Positions 12,828 through 23,316 of a stretch of DNA of 64,000 nt are shown one piece after another (positions within the stretch are counted from its first letter, which is position 1; every line of letters begins with the position of its first letter). The stretch lies in the NCBI RefSeq assembly GCF_963678975.1, contig NC_089281.1, positions 9,759,277-9,823,276 of the forward strand, written 5' to 3'. The notes beneath the pieces were generated by a model. That model was given only the letters and a program-made list of their open reading frames with translations. It ran no database searches and was not told where the DNA came from. Source of the DNA: Dysidea avara (taxonomy: Eukaryota; Porifera; Demospongiae; Dictyoceratida; Dysideidae). Made by a program: the position numbers and the translations under genes.

Positions 12828-13236
12828 AAGCCTCCGGCAGCCATGCAAAACATAGCTATTGCCGCCCAGTGAACCAGCACTGGGATGCCTGTGCACCACT
12901 CAGGCACTTGAGCCTTGTGCAGGCAAATCCTCCTGGGGCAGGGATGGTAACCCGCAGGAGGACTGTTCAGGTCTCTTGGAGAGAGGTCACGGAACCTAAA
13001 GTTCCACAACAACCCCAACACCACTAAGCGAGACAAGGATAGTTGGGCATTTGCTTCCCCAGTTTACACCAGGCCACCAAGTCCCCATTTAACAACTGGG
13101 TAGACTGGAACAATGTGAGTAAAGTTTCTTGCTCAAGGAAACAACAACACCACCAAAGTGGCTCAACCAGGAATCGAACCTGGGACCTTTCAATTACTAG
13201 GCCGATGCCCTAACCACCTGGCTATGCTGCCTCACA
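12828..13236 (-). mobile_element. tRNA-derived SINE, copy 4
   Basis: This is the best-preserved head of the four: GGCAGCATAGCCAGGTGGTT and GGTTCGATTCCTGGTTGAGC match tRNA A- and B-box spacing, so an internal RNA polymerase III promoter is likely. The central block CTTGAGCAAGAAACTTTACT and a (GT)n tail follow. Confidence 0.8.
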
Positions 13237-13311
13237 CACACACAGACACACACTTTTTTTTCAATATAAATTGCAGTAACCAGGTGCAAGGCACAAGCTT
13301 GGTTAAACAAT

Positions 13312-13955
13312 ATATGTGACCGGATCTGCGAAAACCTGACACAATGGCACATTTCTCAAATTCTTTATTATTGAATATTTATAATCTATTTACCCGAGTG
13401 CATGCTCTAGCCAAGTTTCAGCCTTGTATGCCAGCAACTTTGGAGTTACAGTGCTACAAAGTAGCAGCAACGGAAAGATCGATTTGTACAGCAAGTATTA
13501 GGAAAATAAATTACAGGTGTTTAGAAAAATGACTGTAAGTCTGTAACTTACAAACGCAATGCAGTTCAGAGTTGCAACTTGCACCATCATGTTCACTATG
13601 AATAGGGGAGTCCATTGCATGGTGAGTTTTTCTCCTACCACCTTTCTTCACTACATAGAGAGATGAAATCAGCGAAGAAAAATTGATCACATACGACTGC
13701 CTCGACATGACGTAAACAAACGCCCATAACTCATGTATCCGCTGTGAAAGAATGATTTTTGAACTCCTCTTGAGTAGGTGAATAAGATGGTACCCATGTT
13801 TTTATCATTGCACCAGTTCTTCATAAAGACAGTGTTTTAAAATTTTATGATTTTTTGTCATTTATGCAAACATTTTACGCATTGCAATCAAAAGCCTATA
13901 CTGAGAATTTAGGCTTGCAACATTCTGTCGGGTTTTCGCTGATCCGGTCACATAT
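13312..13955. mobile_element. MITE with TATGTGACCGG ends, ~644 bp
   Basis: The left end ATATGTGACCGGATCTGCGA and the reversed right end ATATGTGACCGGATCAGCGA form terminal inverted repeats of about 30 bp (continuing AAACC). It is related by its ends to the 861..1295 MITE. The interior is non-coding. The small frames on both strands (13344..13708) are not recognised. Confidence 0.75.
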
Positions 13956-14183
13956 CTTTTTTTATAATAATATACAAATGGTTACAAATATAGCTAACCT
14001 TATACTGTGCTGGGAGCCTTTTCTTAACAGTGACATGCTACCTGTAAGATACGGACAACAACTATGATAAACAAGAATACCCTTTCCACCCCTTGTACAG
14101 TGTGTATGGAGTATTTACATAATATTTTGAATGCCATGGCAACCACATGGCATGCTACAATTTGTATACTGTAATATATGTAA

Positions 14184-14532
14184 TAGGTTGAGACAAATAG
14201 TTCGAAGCTTTGAAGGTTCGTTTGGTCTCACTACATTCGGATGCCGCTTTACCCCACCAAAGATTCATTACCATGGATACTAACATGTTAAGCCAGTTGT
14301 ACAAGTATTGATACTCCTTCTGGCAGTACATTTTTGGTATAGTTGTAGTTCAAACAATGGTTGTACTGGAGTTATAACAAAGTGTAGGAACCTTTACTAC
14401 AGTGTACACCCTAATAACCATCAAGTATGTTCAATAATTATTGACACAACATTAGTAACAAAGCTTCAAAGCTTTGGTAACATTTCTGAAAGAAGCTTCA
14501 CAGGGTGTATTTGTACATTTGTTCCAGCCCTA
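14184..14532 (+). mobile_element. hAT-type MITE (TAGGGTTGAGAC family), 8-bp TSD
   Basis: Ends TAGGTTGAGACAAATAG and, reversed, TAGGGCTGGAACAAAT. The flanks ATATGTAA (14176..14183) and ATATGTAC (14533..14540) agree at seven of eight positions. The same family occurs in inverse orientation at 61210..61553 and shares AGTGTACACCCTAATAACCA. Confidence 0.8.
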
Positions 14533-15310
14533 ATATGTACAGTAGCTGTCATACAGGCTTAATTCCTATGTATACTTGTGTATGTTGTGTACCATACGCA
14601 AGAAACTTGACATAAGAAAAATTGAATCAACCAATTTGTCAAATTTAAACTTGTCAAATGCTCTAAAGCACCTTTAACAGAACAAGTTATATCTACAATT
14701 TCTTGACTTTTGTCAACATTTAATTTGTCAAATCTGATGAAGTATGAATTCGTCAAATTTTTCTTACATCAAAATTTCCTTGCGTATGGTACTTGTAGAA
14801 TAGAGGCGTACGATGATGTATTTAAACACAATGCGTTCCTTTTTAGAATTGTCAAACACGATATGCCCAACAGCATCTCCATAATCTGATAACCCTATTG
14901 TAAGATCTCATGAAAATGTCCACTTGTTTATTAAACTATTGCATGGTATATCATTTCCAATGACTAAAGGATTTCTATTGTATGCGCTGACTGCACATAA
15001 TATCCTCAGAACTATTACAGTATGTCCCAGTATGACAGCAATATCACCCGGATCTGCAGTGAAGCCGAGAACAAGGGTGATACTGTCAACACCCCAGTGC
15101 CAATCTGACATAGATTTTAGTAATTTGTTGTTAATCCTCCTCTGTAGTCTATCAGTCCACTCTGCAGAATAGATCAGGCCGTGATGGGATGGATTTTTCC
15201 CACTCTGGGCGGTATTAACAAGTGACCACTAATGGCCCATAATCTTTAATCACAAAATCTTTTATCACAGAATATCTAGCTAAGCAGCAAGTTCTATCCT
15301 GTTCTTTGTG
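14533..15310. other. Inner part of the long inverted repeat; no certain gene
   Basis: A minus-strand frame at 14908..15111 begins MSDWHWGVDSITLVLGFTAD and looks weakly protein-like. It lies next to the right inverted-repeat arm and may be a remnant of that element's gene; no family was recognised. About 15140..15240 pairs in inverse with segments near 790..850 and 1315..1338. Confidence 0.35.
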
Positions 15311-15493
15311 TGGAGCCCGAAAGTTTAAAAATAATTTTTGCATCTCACGAAATACTAAAATCGATAGTTCTGTGAAGACAACAACCATGCCTCCGGTTTC
15401 ATGGTGGATCTAGCAATGGGATACTACAATGATCATCCCACAATGGTAGGGGGATCGATTTGTGAAAGTTGATTTTTCGGATTGCGGACCCTA

Positions 15494-15903
15494 GCAAATG
15501 CTAGTGCAGAAGCTGGACAAAACTTCACTTGGCATCATCCTTGTCACTCATGCACGTAATAAGATTAAATGACAAACTTTGTTACCATAAATTTTGGTAC
15601 CTAAGGTTTGTATGTCTATGACTACAGTGTTAAACCACCAAGAGTGAATTGTTCTTATTGATACACACCTTACTGATTGATGTTTTCCGTCGTTATCATC
15701 TTACTAGAGACCGTCAAGTCCAAAAGAATGCCCAGTAGCACTGATGACTTCGCTCATCAGTCGATTAAAGGGTTATTCCTGTCTTAAACGAAGCAGGCGA
15801 TCTTGGCGCTTAAAGGACACATAGCGCATGGCACATAGCAGTTGTCACATAGGAGTTGTCACATAGCGCATAGCGCGACCTCCAGGGCCACCGTATACTA
15901 TTA
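15494..15903 (-). repeat. Right arm of the 15-kb-spaced inverted repeat
   Basis: Reverse complement of 289..680. The arm is cut at 15493 by sequence ending GATTGCGGACCCTAG. That end resembles the outer end of the 31398..38928 foldback (GATTTGCGGACCCTAAC), so a small element with that type of end probably inserted here. Confidence 0.8.
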
Positions 15904-16036
15904 TCTATGCTGGCATCAAGGAGCACTCTAATGACTAAGCGCTTACCAAGTGCGTTATTATTTTGAGGCGCTACATCAAGTTGGGTGAATCATAGATAGT
16001 AGCGTTACCCCTACTTAAACAGTAACTTACTACCGT

Positions 16037-16896
16037 CGGGGGGGGGGGGGGCAACTGGGGCATTTTCCCCGGGTCCCAGCCTGAAAGGGGCCCCAGGAGG
16101 CCCCATGAAGGGCCCCCCGCAGGGGCGGATCCAGGAGCTGGCTAGGGGAGGGGCACAAACAGGGTAAGTTGTAGGTGGTTGCATGCATGGGGAGAACCAT
16201 ATTCTCTATAGTTCAGTGCTGCTTTTTTAAAGCAGCAAATAATCACCTCTTAGTGGTGTCTCACTGTTGATATTTGCCATTTTGGCCTTTTCAGATGGTT
16301 GTGAAGTCTTAAAACTATTTAAAAGGCTTTGGATGTCTTAAATAACAGCAACACGATAATTATTTTTAGAGGCGCTTAGTACGCACGAAGGTGCTGGGTG
16401 ACTATTTTACAATTAGTTTGACTTCGTTCGCTTTGGTCTCAGGTGAATTTGTAATAAATGCTAGTAAAATTTGCATATTTTCGTAAGTTTTAAACTGATC
16501 TCGGTTGGCCTGACATAAAATTTACTAGCTGTTTTAATCAGAAGCATGGCTGGCTCCTCCACAAGGTGGAGGGGGGGGGGGGGGGGGGCATTTGCCCCAA
16601 ATGCCCCATCCTTGATCCGCCATTGCCCTGAATACCTGTTTAAAAGATCGATATACTCTAATAGAGCAGTCAGATCAAAATACTCTAATAGAGCAGTCAC
16701 AGTATTCTTCAGAGGAGCAGTGTAGCAAGCTTATAGATAAGGAGATATGGGTTGTGATGGGTAGTTATTGCCATTGCCAGCAGGTTGTGACCTTTTTTTT
16801 TCTTTTTTTTAAATTTGGTTTTCACATTACAACTTGGGTCAAGGGCCCCACTTTAACTCTTTGCCCTGGGCCCCTTAATTTCTCTGGGCGGTCCTG
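16037..16896 (-). mobile_element. hAT-like element with 8-bp TSD, disrupted by a nested MITE
   Basis: It is flanked by the perfect 8-bp repeat ACTACCGT (16029..16036 and 16897..16904). On the minus strand it begins CAGGACCGCCCAGAGAAATT. The other end has decayed into a long G run. It carries the paired motif CTCTATTAGAG (near 16655..16700, in reverse) that also occurs in other elements of this window. The element at 16120..16625 is inserted in it. It is non-coding. Confidence 0.7.
16120..16625. mobile_element. Nested CAGGGGCGGATCC MITE
   Basis: Left end CAGGGGCGGATCCAGG; right end reversed CAATGGCGGATCAAGG. The 5-bp flanks are CCCCG and CCCTG, which differ by one likely CpG transition. An 18-bp G run (about 16571..16588) lies inside. 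It belongs to the same family as 18054..18545 and 50258..50575. Confidence 0.6.
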
Positions 16897-16965
16897 ACTA
16901 CCGTACTGTTTGATATTTCATTAAAAATTGGTCCATCTCTAGATACAAAATCAACTGTAATTTCA

Positions 16966-17640
16966 GCAACTTTTACTGATGGAAGACCTTTACAGTGATC
17001 CCTAAATTATGGGATATCTACTTAATTATGGTTCAAAAATACTTTATTGAAGCTTAATTTAATCCCTTATATTTCAATTAAGGCTGTTTGAAATTCTTCA
17101 AATTTTTTTGGGAATAATGATTGGGTCATGGTCCGCTATATATGTTTGATAAAAATTTTGTGGTGGGACCACAATGGGCTCAAGAGCTATAATGATTTAT
17201 GTTGTGGTGTGCAGTGGAATTTGTAGTCTATTATTGCTGTATGGGAGTATACACCTCCAGTAACTACTCACAACAAGGCCATGCCAAGTTTGTCTTACGG
17301 AGTGAAAGTGTCTAGGTACAGTGCAACCTGTATTAGTGACCACCTGTATTGAAAGACCACTACAGTTAATTTATACTCAACCCTTTCTAACAAATCCAAA
17401 AACGGTCCTTATCGGAAAGTGGACTTTAAATGAGATCACCATGTATCCATAAACATGTAAATGTGGTACCATCTCTTCAGAAATACCTTATTTATTAAGT
17501 CTAATCCTGTCATATTGCACTTACATATGTAGTCCCACTCTACACAATTCAAGTTACATACATGGTTACATAAGTACAACACTCAAAAAGGATACCCGGG
17601 CTGTTGATAGCCATTCATTTATAAAAGTACATACATGTGG
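16966..17640 (+). repeat. Left arm of a 2.7-kb inverted repeat
   Basis: This arm pairs in inverse with 18930..19690. Shared segments include AGTGATCCCTAAATTATGGG, TCCTTATCGGAAAG-like sequence, GTACAGTGCAACCTGTATTA and CAACACTCAAAAAGGATACC. Identity is roughly 70 to 80 percent by eye. The stretch 17045..17226 has no partner because a MITE (19443..19612) occupies that place in the other arm. Confidence 0.75.
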
Positions 17641-18053
17641 ACCCAAGAAGTCTATGGGTTCTTAAAAGTGAGCAATTCTCCTGGGAATAGGAAGAGTCAC
17701 ACTGTATGCAGTACAGTAGATGCATTACTTGTACCAAGAGTTTTTTTTTATTATTATGAACACTTGCTTGCACCTCGTGTGTGATTTATAGTACTGCAAT
17801 TACTAAAATGGTTTTTCGAAGTATTTTGTATTTACGCTTTGAAGATCAGTACAGGCAAATGTTAAACACACATGAAAATGTGGTCAACATGTTTACCTAT
17901 TACGTGAGTATGTGAATGAATTTTTGCCTTGATCTTCAAAGTGGTCACGAATATATATAAAGTTATTATAAATTAATTTTCACATCAAGTAATGCATGTA
18001 TATGGTAAAACCCTCCATTCCTAGGACCATAATAAAGTGCTTATATTACAGAG

Positions 18054-18545
18054 CAGTGGTGGATCTAGGAATTTTAAAAGGGGTTTTCTAAACGTTGCGA
18101 TTGGTATAGCTGAATAAGGCATCTGGTGACATTTTTCCAGAAAATTTTTGGATTTTAGAATCTCTGAGATCAGATCTTAGGCTATTTTTAGTTACCAATT
18201 ACAATAAATCCAATGCTTTAAACTGTAAATACTATAGCTAACTATATGGCAAATATGGTGACTACAAGCTGTAGCTTTGATTGCTCTATTAAAGTATATA
18301 GTTACTTGACTTCTCTATTAGAATATCTCGATCGTTTTTAATGAAGTGGGAGGTGAAAAGTGAAGTGTTGCTAAGGATATAATAGCTATAAATGATGTTA
18401 GTTAAGTGCAACTGCATGCATGCAACTGAAAAAAACATTAGAATATAGTTGTTTGCTATGACAAATTGTCAGTGCAACAATGTTCATGTATTTAGACTGC
18501 CACTGAGCTAAATTTAAAATTTAAAAGGATCTGGATCCGCCACTG
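18054..18545. mobile_element. MITE with CAGTGGCGGATCC ends, 5-bp TSD
   Basis: Left end CAGTGGTGGATCTAGGAATT; right end reversed CAGTGGCGGATCCAGATCC. The direct repeat CAGAG flanks it (18049..18053 and 18546..18550). It contains two diverged copies of CTCTATTAGAG. The 5-bp duplication fits hAT groups that make 5-bp rather than 8-bp duplications (from memory). It sits in the loop of the 2.7-kb inverted repeat. Confidence 0.8.
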
Positions 18546-18586
18546 CAGAGGTCACAGAAGTATCTTGGTTCAAAGGTATGTGCACC

Positions 18587-18885
18587 CAAGGGCGGTGGAG
18601 CAGGCCAAAGAGTGAAGGGCCAGGCTAGCTGTAAATTGAAGACTAAAAAAAAAAAAAAAAAAAAAGGTCTCAGCCTGCTGACAATAGCTGCTCTCCACCA
18701 ATTATATCTGCTTATTTATAACTACTACACATACGTAGCTAAGTAGTTTGCTACACTGCTTCTCTGAATACTGTGACTGCTCTATTAGAGTATCCAGATC
18801 CTGACTGTTCTATTAGAGTATCTCGATCTTTTCTTGCAAACAGTGTCCCTGCCCCTCCCCCCCCCCCCCATCTCCACCACCTATG
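18587..18885. mobile_element. MITE with GGTGGAG ends, 8-bp TSD
   Basis: Left end CAAGGGCGGTGGAG; right end reversed CATAGGTGGTGGAG. The perfect 8-bp repeat TGTGCACC flanks it (18579..18586 and 18886..18893). The interior holds an A run (about 18643..18664), the block CAGCCTGCTGACAATAGCTG, two CTCTATTAGAG motifs and a C run, the same order as in 50258..50575 despite different ends. Confidence 0.8.
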
Positions 18886-18929
18886 TGTGCACCACTAGAG
18901 TGGGAGTACAAATAGAAATCCTGGTTATT

Positions 18930-19690
18930 AAGGTGTGCAGGTATCCCTTTTGAGGAGTTCTGTTATACATAACTATGCAGTCACATATGCAACTTCTAAG
19001 TCCACTATAGTGGGATCCAACTTGATAAAGAAGATATTTCTTAAGAGATCATATATATACAACATTCACATGATATGTTTATGGTCACATGCATGGTGGT
19101 CAGATTTGTAATTTAAAGTCAACTTGTCTAATAAGGACCATTTTTGGATTTGCTAGAAAGGGTTGATGCTTTGGTGTTATCATAGATAATATATACCTCC
19201 GGACACTGTCTGGAGGTATATATTATCTATGGTGTTATACATTAATGTCCAATTAAATAAGTATAAATTAACTGCAGCACATCTATAGGTGGTCTTTCAA
19301 TACAGGTGGTCACTAATACAGGTTGCACTGTACCTAGACACCTTCACTTTGCAAGACAAACTTGTTGTTGTGAGTGGTTATTGGAGGTGTACACTCTGGC
19401 CATACAGCAATAATAGACTACAAATTCCACTGCATACCACACAGGGGCGGAGGAAGTAGTTGATATGAGGGGGGGCTGGGCTGACCCAGACTTATGGAAG
19501 TGATTACTACATTGTCTCTGGTTTGGTAAGGTGAGACAAAAAAAAGAAGAAAAGGTCACAACCAGCTGACAATAGCTGCCCACCTCACCAGCTATGCATT
19601 TATTGAACCATAATTAAGTAGATATCCCATAATTTAGGGATCACTGGAAAGGTTGATCAACAATCTTCCATCAGTGAAAGTTGTGTTTAA
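18930..19690 (-). repeat. Right arm of the 2.7-kb inverted repeat
   Basis: Reverse complement of 16966..17640, from GGTATCCCTTTTGAGGAGTT at the inner side to TCACTGGAAAGG...CTTCCATCAGTG at the outer side. It is interrupted by the MITE fragment at 19443..19612. A short self-complementary hairpin (GGAGGTATATATTATCTATG, about 19185..19232) lies within it. Confidence 0.75.
19443..19612. mobile_element. Truncated MITE carrying the shared core
   Basis: It starts with CAGGGGCGGAGGAAGTAG and carries the core block GGTCACAACCAGCTGACAAT and CCACCTCACCAGCTATGC. The other end is missing. It replaces the stretch corresponding to 17045..17226 of the opposite arm. Confidence 0.55.
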
Positions 19691-20325
19691 AAATATTTAG
19701 TGTGAAGTAATTTTCATGAAATATTCAAAATATTTGTGGTCATAAATCAGAAACTATGGGGTGTATGGAGCTAAAAAACTGCATGGGTGATTACAAACAC
19801 CAAGTTTCGTCAAAATCCGGGAGGTGACCCTAAATCCTTGTTGATTTGACATGGAATGACCCAGTTGTTGATGTGGTGCTGGGAGGCTATGGCTATCACC
19901 TTAGTCTACCCAACATCCATTAGTGTACAGTAAGCTGGCTACCTGCTTACAATAATTTGTCCATCAACTATGATTATATTGACTGATAGCTAACAGTAAC
20001 AGTAATAGTCTAAATAACATTAAAAAAAAAAATATGTATGCTCTATTTAAAGCACAACATACCTCCTCTGGGACTAACTAGTGCCTTGGATGAACATGGA
20101 TCACATAATGTTCTACTTAAAGAACATACCTCTGGGCTTAAACCAGTATTTATAACATGCATTATACAATGCTCTATTTAAAGCGCTACATATGAAGTCT
20201 GAGTACAGCCCCTCCATAAAGAACTATTGTTTCATAAAGAAATGGTATCCTTGAAAGCATGATAAAATGCAAAAAAGCAGTAAAATTTAGTTCCTAATAG
20301 CTATATAGCAAGTATTAGAGATCAA
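19691..20325. other. Downstream flank of the HSP90 gene
   Basis: No gene seen. On the HSP90 strand there is no canonical AATAAA close to the stop codon; a TATAAA variant occurs near 20151..20156. Three diverged copies of a CTATTTAAAGC/CTACTTAAAGA motif lie at about 20041, 20113 and 20173. Confidence 0.4.
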
Positions 20326-22981
20326 CTAATCAACTTCTTCCATTCGAGAAGCATCTTCATCATCGCCTTCAAGTGGAGGCATGTCCTCAGTGGTGGTAGT
20401 GGTTTCTTCAGTAGTAACCTCATCCTCATCAATACCAAGGCCGAGCTTGATCATACGATGGATCCTGCTGGCATGATTTTGTGGATCATCTAAGCTGAAG
20501 CCAGATGCCATAAGCGAGGTTTCATAAAGCAAAACAACTAAATCTTTGACTGATTTGTCATTCTTGTCGGCATCTGCTTTCTTGCGTAGTGTTTCCATTA
20601 TGGCGTGCTCAGGATTGATCTCCAAGTGTTTCTTTGCTGCCATGTACCCCATTGTGGAAGTATCTCTGAGCGCTTGTGCTTTCATGATTCTCTCCATATT
20701 GGCACTCCAACCATGTTGGCTTGTAACGATGCAGCAAGGTGATGTGACTAGCCGCTGAGAGACCACCACCTTTTCTATCTTCTTGTCCAGGATGTCTTTA
20801 ATTACCTTACACAAGTTCTCAAACTTTGCCTTCTGCTCTTCAAACCTTTTAAAAGCAAGTATAACAAGTAATAGACAATCACTACAATTATGTTTGAATC
20901 CCCCCACCCCCACAGTATAACAGTTGCACCATACCGTTTCTTTTCATCTTCATCTTCAGGGAGTTCAAGACCTTCCTTAGTAACACTAACAAGTGTTTTG
21001 CCATCATATTCCCGTAATTGCTGTGCACAGTACTCATCAATGGGATCAACCATGTATACAACTTCAAAACCACGCTTCCTCACACGCTCCACAAAAGCAG
21101 AGTTGGCCACGGAGTCTCTGCTTTCACCTGTAATATAGTAGATCTCCTTTTGATTCTCCTGCAGAAGGTAATAAAAGTTAAGGAAAGTTAGCTATCCATT
21201 TTATAATTTACCTTCATTCGTGTTACATAATCTTTCAGTGATGTCATTTCATCAGTGGTGGTGGACGTGTGATAGCGCAACAGATCAGCAAGTTTCTTCC
21301 TGTTCTGGCTATCTTCATGTATGCCAAGCTTCATGTTCTTTGAAAACTGCTCATAGAACTTCTTGAAGTTGTCCTTGTCTTCAGAAATTTCATTGAAAAG
21401 TTCCAAGCATTTTTTCACCAGATTCTTTCTGATTACTTTGAGCACCTTGCTTTGTTGAAGCATCTCACGGGAAATGTTGAGTGGCAGATCCTCAGAATCA
21501 ACGATTCCTTTGATGAAGTTAAGATATTCCGGAATGAGTTCTTCGCAATTCTCCATGATGAAGACACGGCGCACATACAACTTGATGTTGTTTTTCTGCT
21601 TGCGGTTTTCAAAGAGATCAAAAGGAGCTCTTTTTGGTACAAAAAGCAAAGCTCGAAATTCTAATTGACCCTCAACGGAAAAATGCTTTACTGCCAGATG
21701 GTCTTCCCAGTCATTGGTGAGCGATTTGTAGAATTCTCCATATTCTTCTGTGGTGATGTCATCTGGGTTGCGAGTCCACAGAGGCTTGGTCTTGTTTAGT
21801 TCCTCCATTTCAGAATATTTTTCCTTGATTGTTTTCTTTTTCTTCTTCTTGTCTTTGTCAGCTGCTTCATCATCGTCCTCGTCTAAAAGGATCACTGGAT
21901 GAAACCATAAAAACTACCAGTGACAAGACGTACCGATTTCTTGAACTTTTGGCTTGTCACCATCTTCATCGTCATCTTTCTTCTCGTCGTCTTTGTCATC
22001 GTCATCTTCATCGTCAGAAACATCCTTGTCACGTTCTTTTTGAACCTTGATCAACACAGTCTTAATTAACAACTGCTTTCTCAACAACATTAATATACCT
22101 GGAGTGAAATTGGGTACCCAATAAACTGACTGTGTTTCTTCACAACATCCTTGAGCTTTCTCTCTTCCAAATATTCATTCTGGTCTTCCTTCAGATATAA
22201 AATGATCTTAGTGCCTCGCCCTAACGGCTCATGCTTTTCATCTCGACGCACTGTGAAAGAGCCCCCAGCTGAAGACTCCCACAGGTATTGTTCATCATCA
22301 TTGTGCTATCAGGGAAAATAAAATGCTTTAAACAACACTTGACCACTTACTTTGCTGATCACTTCAACTCGTTCTGCAATTAAATATGCTGAGTAAAACC
22401 CAACACCAAACTGTCCAATCATGGATATGTCTGCTCCAGCCTGGAAAGTTTTGTTTTGGCATAACAGTAATGTACTTGGTATACGAAAAGTGCTGTACCT
22501 GCAATGCTTCCATGAATTGCCTAGTACCTGACTTGGCTATTGTACCAAGGTGGTTTACCATATCAGCCTTGGTCATTCCTACACCAGTATCAATCACTGT
22601 AATAGTGTTGTTGTCCTTGTTGGGAATGATCTTGATGCAGAGATCCTTTTCAGCATCTAATGCACTGGGGTTTGTCAAACTTTGGTAACGAATTTTGTCC
22701 AAGGCCTACAATTAAGGTGAACACAATATTCATTACGAAGCAAATACACTTACATCAGAAGAGTTGGATATCAATTCACGCAGGAAAATCTCCTTGTTTG
22801 AATAAAACGTGTTGATGATTAAGCTCATTAGCTGGGCTATTTCGGCTTGAAAAGCAAACGTTTCTACTTCGCTGTCGTCGTCTTCCATTTCGACGTCAAC
22901 ATTTTTAGAATCTACCGGAGGAGAATCTACCGGTGGAGAATCTTCAGCAGCAGGAGCAGCAGCATTATCTTCACTAGACAT
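20326..22981 (-). CDS. HSP90: Cytosolic heat shock protein 90
   Basis: ATP-dependent chaperone of the eukaryotic cytosol. Eight coding exons on the minus strand: 22981..22754, 22705..22499, 22440..22351, 22305..22099, 22045..21934, 21882..21212, 21158..20935, 20845..20326. All junctions are GT/AG and the predicted protein is about 752 residues. The N-terminal ATPase domain shows [10 protein letters not shown] (catalytic Glu about 69), DTGVGMT (from 115), GTIAKSGT (from 130) and [12 protein letters not shown] highly acidic/lysine-rich linker follows, then the middle domain with WTRNP and NISREMLQQ (Arg about 420, the ATPase arginine). The C-terminus ends MEEVD, which binds TPR co-chaperones and marks it as cytosolic. 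Odd points: an unusually long acidic N-terminal extension with repeated DSPPV, and seven introns of only 45 to 89 bp. Exon 6 could instead start at 21894, adding four residues; the shorter form is preferred because it keeps the linker charged. Confidence 0.97.
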
Positions 22982-22999
22982 GTTCGTACCAGCACTAAA

Positions 23000-23087
23000 C
23001 TACACAACAAAGTTCTTAGATAAAGCACAACACGACTTTTAACAAGAAAATGCCTAAGAAAGACTAGAATGTCGCTTATAACTCACC
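23000..23087 (-). other. Possible 5'UTR intron of HSP90
   Basis: A donor-like GGTGAGTTAT (starting about 23087) and an acceptor-like TTGTTGTGTAG (ending at 23000) could define an 88-bp intron just upstream of the ATG. An intron at this place is common in animal HSP90 genes. Alternatively AGTTATAAGC (23074..23083) is a TATA-like element. The sequence alone does not decide. Confidence 0.35.
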
Positions 23088-23113
23088 AGCAAAGGCACAC
23101 ACACTACCTCGCT

Positions 23114-23144
23114 AGAAACTTCGAGAAAGAGAAAGTTCTGGAAT
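23114..23144 (-). promoter_or_regulatory. Double heat-shock element
   Basis: GAA at 23115, TTC at 23120, GAA at 23125, then GAA at 23131, TTC at 23136, GAA at 23141. These are two perfect three-unit HSF binding sites, each with 5-bp periodicity, separated by a 6-bp step. They lie about 135 to 165 bp upstream of the HSP90 start codon, so HSF1-driven induction is expected. Confidence 0.9.
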
Positions 23145-23145
23145 A

Positions 23146-23153
23146 TGACGTCA
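23146..23153. promoter_or_regulatory. Palindromic CRE (TGACGTCA)
   Basis: A perfect full CRE/ATF site directly beside the double heat-shock element. Together they form a compact promoter-proximal block for HSP90. A CCAAT-type GCCAATCA lies further upstream at about 23218..23225. Confidence 0.75.
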
Positions 23154-23316
23154 GGTTGGAGCACATGGCAGCACGTACTGCGCATCGTACACGTGTTAGT
23201 TATACGCATGTATTTTAGCCAATCAAACACGGCTGCATGGCCGCACAGGGAGTCTCGTGCCCAGCCGGGCTCGCGCTTGAAGAATACGATCATAGATGTA
23301 CGACTCTCTGTGCTAT

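Noticed and set aside
12440..13027. 195-codon plus-strand frame
   Set aside because: It runs antisense across two SINE copies and a (CA)n tract; the open frame comes from the repeat sequence.
12830..13236. Functional tRNA gene
   Set aside because: The A and B boxes belong to SINE heads; the acceptor stem does not close and SINE body sequence follows directly.
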